From Klenkia soli (GTDB lineage: Bacteria; Actinomycetota; Actinomycetes; Mycobacteriales; Geodermatophilaceae), in contig NZ_FNIR01000013.1 of assembly GCF_900103975.1 (NCBI RefSeq), forward strand, positions 1 to 64,000: DNA of 64,000 nucleotides, read 5' to 3'. Of the stretch, positions 1-6,465 are shown piece after piece. Numbering within the stretch: position 1 is the first letter of the stretch; each line of letters begins with the position of its first letter. The notes below the pieces were generated by a model. It saw only the letters and a list, made by a program, of their open reading frames with translations, did no database searches and was not told the DNA's origin. The translations under genes and the position numbers were made by a program.

Positions 1-70
1 GGAAGCTAAGCCTCTCAGCGCCGATGGTACTGCCCGGGGGACCGGGTGGGAGAGTAGGACGCCGCCGGAC
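1..70 (+). rRNA. rrf: 5S ribosomal RNA, 3' part
   Basis: The window opens inside a 5S rRNA. The bases contain the conserved 3' half of bacterial 5S: AAGCCTCTCAGCGCC, then the GGTACTGCCCGGGGGACC stem-loop region, then GGGAGAGTAGGACGCCGCCGG, close to the usual 3' terminus. The 5' part and the rest of the rrn operon lie before the window. The exact 3' end is estimated at about base 70. A strong terminator follows directly. Confidence 0.93.
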
Positions 71-78
71 ACCATTCC

Positions 79-114
79 CGAAACGGGCCACAGCATCTGC
101 TGTGGCCCGTTTCG
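79..114 (+). terminator. rrn operon terminator hairpin
   Basis: Perfect 15-bp inverted repeat: cgaaacgggccacag (79-93) pairs with 100-114 around a 6-nt loop. The 3' side runs into ttcgtgc. It sits directly after the 5S rRNA, so it most likely ends the ribosomal RNA operon. Confidence 0.88.
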
Positions 115-137
115 TGCATCCCGGGTCATTATCCGCG

Positions 138-803
138 TCAGCGGCGGCGATCGGGTGGGGCAGTGGTGGCGCCGACGTTGTCGGCGAGCCAGTCGTTCAG
201 GGGCTTCAGGGCCCGCCAGGTCTTCCGCACGCGGTCGACGACCTCACGGCTGTCCAACCAGTCCTCCGGCGTCCAGTGCCGGCCGCCGTGGATGCTCTTG
301 TGACGCAGCAGCTCGATCCTCGGGTGATCCGGGTCGTAGCCCCGCGGGGCGCGCTTGAGCTGCTCGCCGTCGACCGAGAGTCCGGCGCGGCGGATCTTCG
401 CGACGAGCTGCTCCAGCTGTCCGCCGGGCAGGTCGCCGTCGACGGCGCGGCGGTAGCGCTCGACCTGGTCGGGCTGCATGCGCCAGCTGCCGCCCCGCGC
501 GGCCAGACCGTCCGCGGAGACCTCGACGTACCAGGCGCCCGGGCCCGCGCCCTCGGGGTGCAGCACGGCACCCTGGTGGGTCTTGTAGGGGGTCTTGTCC
601 TTGCTGAAGCGGACGTCCCGGTAGGGGCGGAACAGCTTGTGCGCGCCGAACTCGGCCGTCAGCTCCTCGACCAGGGCCAGCATCGGCGCCCGGACGTGCT
701 CGTCGTAGGCCGCCTTGTGCTGGGTCCAGTAGGACTTGCTGTTGTCGGCCTCGAGGCCCTCGTAGAAGACCAGACCCTCGTCGGGGAACCCGGTGAAGCT
801 CAT
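138..803 (-). CDS. DUF2461 family protein
   Basis: 221-aa soluble protein of the DUF2461/TIGR02453 family. The N-terminus MSFTGFPDEGLVFYEGLEAD followed by NSKSYWTQHKAAYDEHV is the family hallmark, as are the FRPYRDVRFSKDKTPYKTH segment (about residues 63-81) and the WYVEVSADGL stretch. The family is widespread and its biochemical role is unknown; I do not infer one. The start at 803 is fixed by the ATGA overlap with the upstream GNAT gene, whose stop lies at 800-802. The two genes are therefore translationally coupled. Confidence 0.9.
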   Translation of the reverse strand: MSFTGFPDEGLVFYEGLEADNSKSYWTQHKAAYDEHVRAPMLALVEELTAEFGAHKLFRPYRDVRFSKDKTPYKTHQGAVLHPEGAGPGAWYVEVSADGLAARGGSWRMQPDQVERYRRAVDGDLPGGQLEQLVAKIRRAGLSVDGEQLKRAPRGYDPDHPRIELLRHKSIHGGRHWTPEDWLDSREVVDRVRKTWRALKPLNDWLADNVGATTAPPDRRR

Positions 804-1372
804 GCCAGCCCTTCGTCGTCGACCAGCAGGGCGTGCCACCGCTGCTCGTGGATGGTGGTGGCACCGGCGTCCAGCGACCGGGTCCACCCGTCAGCTGCCC
901 ATCCGGCCGACTCGAGGAAACCCGCGGTGACGTGGTCGGCGTCGGGCACCCACGTCTGCAGCCGGCGCACCCCGGTGGGGACCAGGACGTCGACGGCGGC
1001 GGCCAGCAGCCGGCTGCCGTGCCCGCGCCGGCCCCACCGCGGTTCGACGAGCAGTGCGTGGACCTCGCTGGTCGGGCCGTCGGCCGAGGGGGTCTCGCCG
1101 GGCGGCAGCTCCGCCGGGCCGTGCACCAGGTAGCCGACGACCACCCCGTTCTCGGTGGCGACCAGCACCCCGTGGCTCGGGGTCGGCGGGTTCTGGACCG
1201 AGTCGGCCCACCGGGCGGTCACGGCGGCGTCGTCCCACTCGTCGAGGACGACGGCCGGCAGCAGGTCGCGGTAGGCGGTGCGCCAGGTGACCCGCTGCAC
1301 CCGAGCGATCTCCGGTGCGTCCGGCGGCGTGGCCGGTCGGACGGAGTAGTCGGCGCGTCCGGTGAGCTGCAC
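800..1372 (-). CDS. GNAT family N-acetyltransferase
   Basis: 190-aa acetyl-CoA-dependent N-acyltransferase. The acetyl-CoA pyrophosphate-binding signature (R/Q-x-x-G-x-G/A) appears as RWGRRGHGSRL at about residues 112-122, preceded by the beta4 strand SEVHALLVEP. The N-terminal part (VRPATPPDAPEIARVQRVTWRT) matches beta1/alpha1 of the fold. The substrate is unknown. It overlaps the downstream DUF2461 gene by 4 nt and is transcribed away from the ycaQ-like gene. Start ATG at 1372; nothing contradicts it, but a shorter start cannot be excluded. Confidence 0.85.
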   Translation of the reverse strand: MQLTGRADYSVRPATPPDAPEIARVQRVTWRTAYRDLLPAVVLDEWDDAAVTARWADSVQNPPTPSHGVLVATENGVVVGYLVHGPAELPPGETPSADGPTSEVHALLVEPRWGRRGHGSRLLAAAVDVLVPTGVRRLQTWVPDADHVTAGFLESAGWAADGWTRSLDAGATTIHEQRWHALLVDDEGLA

Positions 1373-1395
1373 CCCCGCACCCTAGGCGGCGCGGC

Positions 1396-1418
1396 ATGTC
1401 GTACCGGCGGGGCAGGAT
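1396..1418 (+). promoter_or_regulatory. Damage-type promoter element (GTCGkAC-N8-NAnnnT) of the ycaQ-like gene
   Basis: The 9-mer atgtcgtac (1396-1404) is followed by exactly 8 nt and then caggat (1413-1418), 7 nt before the GTG at 1426. The layout matches elements before the AlkA-like, lhr, recA and LysM genes of this window and resembles the mycobacterial RecA-NDp/PafBC promoter. The -10 is the weakest of the five. The ATG at 1396 lies inside this element and is probably not a start codon. Confidence 0.45.
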
Positions 1419-1425
1419 CGGGCCC

Positions 1426-2640
1426 GTGCACCAGCTGCCCCCCGTCGAACGGCTCCCCGCCCCGCTGGCCCGGCGCATCGCGCTGGCCGCCCAGGGGCTG
1501 GTCGACGAGCGCCCGACGACCCAGCCGGGCACCCGTCAGCTCGGCGCGCTGGTCGACCGGCTGGCCGTCGTCCAGATCGACTCGGTGAACGTGCTGTCCC
1601 GGTCGCACTACCTCCCCGCCTTCAGCCGGCTGGGCGGTTACCGGCGCGAGCTGTTGGACCGGCTGCACCACCCGCGGCACGACGTGTTCGAGTACTGGGC
1701 GCACGAGGCGTCCTACCTCCCGGTGCGGCTGCAGCCCTACGTCCGCTGGCGCATGGCGGCCGCCGAGCAGCACGCGTGGGGTTCGATGCTCCGGGTGCAG
1801 CGGGAACGTCCCGAGTACGTCGCCGAGCTGCTCGCGCGGGTCACCGAGGGTGGGCCGCTCCGGGCCGGCGAACTGGGGGAGCAGCGACCGAGCACCCCCG
1901 GGCAGATGTGGAACTGGCACCCCGGCAAGGCGGCGCTGGAGTACCTGTTCTACGTGGGGGCGCTGACCGCGCGGTCCCGCACGGCGGGCTTCGAGCGGGT
2001 CTACGACCTGACCGAGCGGGTGCTGCCGGCCGACGTCCTCGCCGTCCCCACGCCGCCGCGGGCCGACGCCGTCCGCGAACTCGTGCGCACCGCGTCCCGG
2101 GCGCTCGGCGTGGCCACCGAGACCGACCTGCGCGACTACTTCCGGCTGCCCGTGGCCGACGCCCGCACCGCGGTGGCCGAGCTCGCCGAGGCCGGTGAGC
2201 TGCTCCCCGTCGAGGTGCACGGGTGGGGGCGACCGGCCTGGTTGGACCCCGCTGCACGCCGGTCGCGGTGGGCGCGGGCCCGGGCGCTGCTGTCGCCCTT
2301 CGACTCGCTGGTCTGGGAGCGGCCCCGCATCGAGCGGCTGTTCGGCTTCCGCTACCGGCTGGAGATCTACACCCCGGCGGCCCAGCGGGTGCACGGCTAC
2401 TACGTGCTGCCCTTCCTGCTCGGCGACCAGCTCGTGGCCCGGGTGGACCTCAAGGCCGACCGGGCCGTCGGCGTCCTGCGGGTGCAGGCCGCCCACGTCG
2501 AGGCGCACCACCCCGACCCGGTCCCGGTCGCCGCCGAGCTCGCCGCCGAGCTGCGGCTCATGGCCGACTGGCTCGAGCTGGAGCGGGTCGAGGTGCAGCC
2601 CCGCGGTGACCTCGCCGGTCAGCTGGCGCGGGCGGTGTGA
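1426..2640 (+). CDS. YcaQ/AlkX-like winged-helix DNA glycosylase (HTH_42)
   Basis: 404-aa member of the YcaQ / crosslink-repair DNA glycosylase family (Pfam HTH_42, three winged-helix domains). Visible family features: the N-terminal RIALAAQGL, then LGALVDRLAVVQIDSVNVLSRSHYL, the FEYWAHEASYLP motif (about residues 98-110 from this start), MWNWHPGKAALEYLFYVGAL, and a C-terminal SPFDSLVWERPRIERLFGF segment. Characterised relatives unhook interstrand crosslinks and excise alkylated bases, so DNA repair is the likely job. GTG 1426 is chosen over ATG 1396 because a -10-like hexamer (1413-1418) lies 7 nt upstream, and 1396 falls inside the promoter element. Its 3' end abuts the convergent DUF4097 gene. 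Confidence 0.85.
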   Translation: MHQLPPVERLPAPLARRIALAAQGLVDERPTTQPGTRQLGALVDRLAVVQIDSVNVLSRSHYLPAFSRLGGYRRELLDRLHHPRHDVFEYWAHEASYLPVRLQPYVRWRMAAAEQHAWGSMLRVQRERPEYVAELLARVTEGGPLRAGELGEQRPSTPGQMWNWHPGKAALEYLFYVGALTARSRTAGFERVYDLTERVLPADVLAVPTPPRADAVRELVRTASRALGVATETDLRDYFRLPVADARTAVAELAEAGELLPVEVHGWGRPAWLDPAARRSRWARARALLSPFDSLVWERPRIERLFGFRYRLEIYTPAAQRVHGYYVLPFLLGDQLVARVDLKADRAVGVLRVQAAHVEAHHPDPVPVAAELAAELRLMADWLELERVEVQPRGDLAGQLARAV

Positions 2641-3435
2641 TCAGCCCGCGCGGCGCAGGCGGAGGTCGCCGGACACCGAGCGCATCCGCACCACGAGGGC
2701 CGCGGCGTCGCCGGTGTCGTCGTCCCCGCTGAGCTGCGAGTCCAGCCGCCCGCTGATGCTCTGCAGGTCCAACCACAGCCGCAGCCCGGGCGCGACGGCG
2801 ACGGTGGCGTCGCCCGAGACCGTGCGCAGGGCGACCTCGCCGCTGGTCGCCCGACCGACCGTCACGTCGGCGGAGGCGGTGGAGGCGTCGACGTCCCCGC
2901 CGACGGTGCCCAGGCGGACCTCGCCGGAGGCGGTCGACACCGTGACCGAGCCCGCGACGTCGTCCAGGCGCACGTCGCCCGAGGCCGAGCGGACGACGAC
3001 GTCTCCGCGCACGACCGCGGCGTGGACGTCGCCGCTGGCCGCACGCACCTGCAGGCCGGTGCAGGACTCCACCCGCACATCGGCGCTGGCGCCGGTGACC
3101 TCCACCGCGGCCAGCGGTCCACGCAGCGTGCAGTCCGCCGACGCCACCGTCGCGGTGACCGGGCAGCCGGCCGGCACCCGGACCGCGACGGCGAACCGTG
3201 GGCTGGACAGCAGCCGTGCCGTCGGGACGGCGACCACCAGGCGGGCGGGCGCCGGCAGGAGCTCGACCGCCACCTGGTCGAGCAGCCGCTCGGCGGAGCC
3301 GTTGAGCGGGTCGACGTCGACGGTGATGTCGGTCAGCCCGTCGACGGCGGTCACGGTGATCGTGCCGGCGGGGTTGCGGACCTCGACGGCGGGGACGGCG
3401 CCGTCGGCGCGGAAGGACTCTCGACGGATCGGCAC
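2641..3435 (-). CDS. DUF4097 family beta-strand-repeat protein
   Basis: 264 aa. The C-terminal two thirds consists of short repeated strands of the type SASGDVRLDDV / TASGEVRLGTV / TVSGDATVAV, the signature of DUF4097 (adhesin-like right-handed beta-solenoid, relatives of YvlB/LiaG). No signal peptide or membrane segment is visible, so the protein looks cytosolic. Function is unknown. It starts at GTG 3435 with an AGGAG ribosome site about 6 nt upstream, 23 bp after the ribbon-helix-helix gene, and is probably the last gene of a three-gene operon (46-aa ORF, RHH protein, DUF4097). It abuts the convergent ycaQ-like gene with no spacer. Confidence 0.85.
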   Translation of the reverse strand: MPIRRESFRADGAVPAVEVRNPAGTITVTAVDGLTDITVDVDPLNGSAERLLDQVAVELLPAPARLVVAVPTARLLSSPRFAVAVRVPAGCPVTATVASADCTLRGPLAAVEVTGASADVRVESCTGLQVRAASGDVHAAVVRGDVVVRSASGDVRLDDVAGSVTVSTASGEVRLGTVGGDVDASTASADVTVGRATSGEVALRTVSGDATVAVAPGLRLWLDLQSISGRLDSQLSGDDDTGDAAALVVRMRSVSGDLRLRRAG

Positions 3436-3458
3436 GGGGGGCTCCTGGTGAGGGGGGC

Positions 3459-3938
3459 TCAGCTGCGGGCGAAGCCGGTGAACCGGCGGCCCGGGCCCGA
3501 GCGCTGGGTGGTGGAGGTGGGGGACTGCAGGCCGCCCGCGACGGCGCGCACCAGCCAGGTGTTCAGGGAGACGCCGGCCTCGGCGGCGGCGGCCTCGGCG
3601 CGGCCCTTGAGCGACTCCGGCAGCCGCAGGCTGATCCGGGCGACCGAGCCGTCGTCGTCCCCCGCGGGGGCCTCCGGTGCCGCTGCGGCGGCGGGGGCCT
3701 CCTGGGTGACGACGACCTCGGGGTCGCGGCCGCGGATCAGCACGTCGACGGAGGCGCCGTCCAGGGCCGCGGTGACCTCGGCGGCCATCGCGGCCAGGGC
3801 ATCGGTGACCGCGAGGCGGACGGCGGGTTCCAGGGTGTCGGCGAGCAGCCGGGCGGTCGCCTGGGTCTGCTCGGTGCCGGCCGCGGCCGTGGTGCGCAGG
3901 TGGGCGCCGAGCGCGTCGACGTACTGGCTGAGGTCCAT
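3459..3938 (-). CDS. Ribbon-helix-helix (HicB/CopG-like) DNA-binding protein
   Basis: 159 aa. Residues about 98-137 (SVARISLRLPESLKGRAEAA, then AAEAGVSLNTWLVRAVAGGL) form a classic ribbon-helix-helix/Arc-like fold of the kind annotated as HicB-type antitoxin. Residues 1-60 are helical and alanine-rich; 80-97 are an Ala/Pro linker. No HicA-type toxin is adjacent, so this is more likely a dedicated transcription regulator than an antitoxin. GAGG lies upstream of ATG 3938. It lies 21 bp after the 46-aa ORF and 23 bp before DUF4097. The palindromes at 4096-4145 are the natural candidate operator. Confidence 0.8.
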   Translation of the reverse strand: MDLSQYVDALGAHLRTTAAAGTEQTQATARLLADTLEPAVRLAVTDALAAMAAEVTAALDGASVDVLIRGRDPEVVVTQEAPAAAAAPEAPAGDDDGSVARISLRLPESLKGRAEAAAAEAGVSLNTWLVRAVAGGLQSPTSTTQRSGPGRRFTGFARS

Positions 3939-3959
3939 GGGGCGATCCTCGCGGACCCG

Positions 3960-4100
3960 TCAGCGGACCCGGAGGACGCCGAGCCCGCGGTTGCGGCGCC
4001 AGGGGGAGAGGAGCCGCGCGACGTCGCGGTCGTGGGAGCGGTCGGGACGGCGTCGGCCGAGCTGGCTGCGCAGCTCCTCGACGTAGGGGTCGTGGGTCAT
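3960..4100 (-). CDS. Small basic 46-aa protein, first gene of the RHH/DUF4097 operon
   Basis: 46-aa ORF beginning MTHDPYVEELRSQLGRRR and rich in Arg (13 of 46) with a WRRN segment. I do not recognise the family. Support for reality: a -10-like catgct (minus strand 4112-4107) lies 6 nt before the ATG, as for other apparently leaderless genes here; it is 21 bp from the RHH gene; and a dense palindromic region lies just upstream. It could encode a small nucleic-acid-binding or toxin-like peptide, but nothing proves this. Confidence 0.5.
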   Translation of the reverse strand: MTHDPYVEELRSQLGRRRPDRSHDRDVARLLSPWRRNRGLGVLRVR

Positions 4101-4145
4101 GGCGTCAGCATGGCACCGCCATGACGTCATTGCAATGCCATGACG
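4096..4145. promoter_or_regulatory. Palindrome cluster, candidate operator of the RHH operon
   Basis: Two overlapping perfect 10-bp palindromes, atgacgtcat (4121-4130) and cattgcaatg (4128-4137). A ccatgacg direct repeat occurs at 4119-4126 and 4138-4145 (19-bp period), and gtcatggcg/cgccatgac (4096-4104/4117-4125) form an inverted repeat. The block covers the region where the core promoter of the 46-aa ORF should lie, divergent from thyX. RHH proteins typically bind such short iterated palindromes as multimers, so autoregulation by the gene at 3459-3938 is the likely role. Confidence 0.5.
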
Positions 4146-4197
4146 ACGTCGTGGGTCGCTGCAGCCACTGCACCGGGGCGATCGGCGTCCTCCGCCG

Positions 4198-4203
4198 TAG
4201 GGT
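4198..4203 (+). promoter_or_regulatory. -10 element of thyX (leaderless)
   Basis: TAGGGT lies 8 nt before GTG 4212. No clear -35 is visible. Transcription would start at or next to the start codon. Confidence 0.4.
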
Positions 4204-4211
4204 CGGCTGCC

Positions 4212-4964
4212 GTGCCCGACATCGCGCCGCCGACGGTCCAGGTCGTCGCCCAGACCCAGTTCACCCCGCCGCCCGACGTGCCGTGGGAGACCGACGCCGA
4301 CGGCGGTCAGGCGCTGGCCGAGTTCGCCGGGCGGGCCTGCTACCAGTCCTGGGGCAAGCCCAACCCGCAGACGGCCACCAACGCCGGCTACCTGCGGCAC
4401 ATCCTCGAGGTGGGGCACCTGTCGGTCCTCGAGCACGGCAGCGTGTCGATGTACCTCACCGGCGTCTCCCGGTCGCTGACCCACGAGCTGGTCCGCCACC
4501 GGCACTTCTCGTTCAGCCAGCTGTCCCAGCGCTACGTCCCCGAGGGCGACGCCGCGTTCGTCGAGCCCGCCGCGATCGCCGAGGACCCGCAGCTGCACCA
4601 GCTGTTCGCCGACGCCGTCGAGCGCTCGCGGCAGGCCTACGAGGAGCTGCTGGCCGGTCTGGAGACCCGCTTCGCCGACGTCCCCAACGCCACCCTGCGC
4701 CGCAAGCAGGCCCGGCAAGCCGCCCGGGCGGTGCTGCCCAACGCCACCGAGACCCGCATCGTGGTCACCGGCAACTACCGGACGTGGCGGCACTTCGTGG
4801 CCATGCGGGCCAGCGAGCACGCCGACGTCGAGATCCGCGACCTCGCCGTGCGCTGCCTGCGCGAGCTGCAGCGGGTGGCCGGCAACGTGTTCGACGACTT
4901 CCGGATCAGCACGCTGGCCGACGGGTCGGAGGTGGCGGCCAGCCCCCTGGTGGGGGAGGGATGA
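4212..4964 (+). CDS. thyX: FAD-dependent thymidylate synthase
   Basis: 250-aa flavin-dependent thymidylate synthase, which makes dTMP from dUMP with methylene-tetrahydrofolate as carbon donor and FAD/NADPH as reductant. The ThyX signature RHR-x7-S is [11 protein letters not shown] at residues 95-105. ATG 4140 is in frame, but GTG 4212 gives the length I recall for the mycobacterial enzyme (250 aa), places VQVVAQTQF at the usual N-terminal strand, and has a TAGGGT -10 element 8 nt upstream. The extra N-terminus from 4140 would be low-complexity and would overlap the operator region. It ends one base before the convergent P-loop gene. In many actinobacteria thyX lies next to dapA, as here. Confidence 0.95.
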   Translation: MPDIAPPTVQVVAQTQFTPPPDVPWETDADGGQALAEFAGRACYQSWGKPNPQTATNAGYLRHILEVGHLSVLEHGSVSMYLTGVSRSLTHELVRHRHFSFSQLSQRYVPEGDAAFVEPAAIAEDPQLHQLFADAVERSRQAYEELLAGLETRFADVPNATLRRKQARQAARAVLPNATETRIVVTGNYRTWRHFVAMRASEHADVEIRDLAVRCLRELQRVAGNVFDDFRISTLADGSEVAASPLVGEG

Positions 4965-4965
4965 G

Positions 4966-5493
4966 TCAGGCGGTCGGGGTCGCCGTGCCGGCCGCTGCCC
5001 ACAGCCGCTCGACCGCGGCCACCACGGCCGGCAGCGCCGCGGTCGCGTCGACCTCGGCGTCCACCTCGCGGACCGCCGCGTTCTCGGCGTGCAGCGCCTC
5101 GAGCTCCGGTCCGGTCAGGGGGCTGGCGGCCGCCCGGGCGCGGACGACCTCCAGCGGCGCCCGCAGTGCCACCACGAAGGGCGCCGCGGTCGACGTCCGG
5201 TAGACCTCGCCGACCTGGCCGCGCACCACGTCGCAGAGCACCACCTCGACCCCGGCCGCGGTGAAGGAGGCGGCCAGCAACCCGGCCTGCACGGCGGCCA
5301 ACCGGTGGAGGTCCTCCCCGGCGCCGGGCCGCCACGGCTGCACCGCGCCCGACCGCACCAGCCCGCGCACGTCGGCGACGTCCACCGCGGCGCACAGCTC
5401 CCGGGCGGCGACCAGCGCGCCGGCGACCGAGGTCAGGCCGACCGACGGGGGGCCCGAGAGCAGCAGGGGACGGCGGAGGGGGAGCGGCGGCAT
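4966..5493 (-). CDS. P-loop-like protein with degenerate Walker A
   Basis: 175 aa, resembling small AAA/nucleotide-kinase-like proteins. After a short N-terminus comes LLLSGPPSVGLTS (residues 11-22), a Walker A frame (G-x4-G-K-S/T) in which the catalytic Lys is Leu. Later EVVLCDVVRGQVGEVYR and PFVVALRAPLEVVRARAA resemble the Walker B/LID layout of kinases. It lies between thyX and dapA on the opposite strand. Substrate and function are unknown; it may have lost ATPase activity. Start ATG 5493; the upstream in-frame sequence is a shadow of dapA. Confidence 0.65.
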   Translation of the reverse strand: MPPLPLRRPLLLSGPPSVGLTSVAGALVAARELCAAVDVADVRGLVRSGAVQPWRPGAGEDLHRLAAVQAGLLAASFTAAGVEVVLCDVVRGQVGEVYRTSTAAPFVVALRAPLEVVRARAAASPLTGPELEALHAENAAVREVDAEVDATAALPAVVAAVERLWAAAGTATPTA

Positions 5494-5555
5494 GGTCGCC
5501 CATCCTGCCGGGAGGGACGGCGCCCTGCTCGACAGCGCCGCCCGACCGCGCTGGG

Positions 5556-5561
5556 TAGCGT
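5556..5561 (+). promoter_or_regulatory. -10 element of dapA (leaderless)
   Basis: TAGCGT is exactly 7 nt before ATG 5569, the spacing expected when the transcript begins at the start codon. It divides the divergent pair dapA and the P-loop gene. Confidence 0.5.
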
Positions 5562-5568
5562 GACGGGC

Positions 5569-6465
5569 ATGCCAGACCCCGCGCGCCCCTTCGGCCGTGT
5601 GCTCACGGCCATGGTCACCCCGTTCACCGAGGACGGGTCGGTCGACCTCGCCGGGGCGCAGGAGCTCGCCGCCCACCTCGTCGACCGGGGGGCGCACGAC
5701 GGCCTCGTCGTCAACGGCACGACGGGGGAGTCGCCGACGGTCTCCGACGCCGAGCAGACCACCCTGCTGGAGGCCGTGCTCGACGCCGTGGGCGACCGTG
5801 CGGTCGTCGTGGCGGGGGCCGGCACCAACGACACCGGGCACTCCATCGACAAGGCGCGGGCCGCCGAGCGGGTCGGGGCGCACGGCCTGCTGGTCGTGAC
5901 GCCGTACTACAACCGGCCGACCCAGCGCGGCCTGCTGGCGCACTTCGGGGCCGTGGCCGACGCCACCGACCTGCCGGTGATGCTCTACGACATCCCGCCG
6001 CGGTCGCAGGTGCCGATCGCCGTCGACACGCTCGTCCGGCTGGCCGAGCACCCGCGGATCGTGGCGGTCAAGGACGCCAAGGGGAACCTCAACGACGTCT
6101 CCTGGACCCTCGCCCGCACCGACCTGGCCTACTACAGCGGCGACGACGTCCTGAACCTCGCGCTGCTGGCCGTGGGCGCCGTCGGCGTGGTGAGCGTGGT
6201 CGGCCACGTGGTGGGTCCGCGGCTGGCCGAGTTGGTGGCCGCGGTCGAGGCCGGCGACCTGGTGCGTGCCCGTGCGGTGAACGACTCGTTGCTGCCGGTG
6301 TACGCCGGGATCATGGGCGGGGGCCAGGGCGCGATGATGGTCAAGGCCGCGCTGCACGCGCTGGGGCTGCCGGCCGGCCCGACCCGGCCCCCGCTGGTCG
6401 ACGCCACGCCCGAGGAGGTCACCCAGCTGCGGCGGGACCTCGTCGCCGGGGGGATCCCGCTGTGA
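5569..6465 (+). CDS. dapA: 4-hydroxy-tetrahydrodipicolinate synthase
   Basis: 298-aa DHDPS, condensing pyruvate with aspartate semialdehyde in lysine/meso-diaminopimelate synthesis. Visible active-site elements: TTGES at 51-55, Y140 in MLYDIPPR, and the Schiff-base Lys168 in IVAVKDAKGN. The length is typical. Start ATG 5569 is chosen because TAGCGT lies 7 nt upstream and the homologous N-terminus (FGRVLTAMVTPF) follows directly. The stop overlaps the rnj start (GTGA), so the two are co-transcribed, the common dapA-rnj arrangement of actinobacteria. dapF, another lysine/peptidoglycan gene, is at 51197. Confidence 0.96.
   Translation: MPDPARPFGRVLTAMVTPFTEDGSVDLAGAQELAAHLVDRGAHDGLVVNGTTGESPTVSDAEQTTLLEAVLDAVGDRAVVVAGAGTNDTGHSIDKARAAERVGAHGLLVVTPYYNRPTQRGLLAHFGAVADATDLPVMLYDIPPRSQVPIAVDTLVRLAEHPRIVAVKDAKGNLNDVSWTLARTDLAYYSGDDVLNLALLAVGAVGVVSVVGHVVGPRLAELVAAVEAGDLVRARAVNDSLLPVYAGIMGGGQGAMMVKAALHALGLPAGPTRPPLVDATPEEVTQLRRDLVAGGIPL

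Noticed and set aside
1396-1425. ATG 1396 as start of the YcaQ-like gene
   Set aside because: The codon is part of a promoter-like element and the added ten residues have no family support.
3459-3938. Complete HicAB toxin-antitoxin system
   Set aside because: No HicA-like double-stranded-RNA-binding toxin is found nearby; only the RHH part is recognisable.
4140-4211. ATG 4140 as thyX start
   Set aside because: It adds 24 low-complexity residues, overlaps the palindromic operator, and lacks a ribosome site; GTG 4212 gives the usual length.
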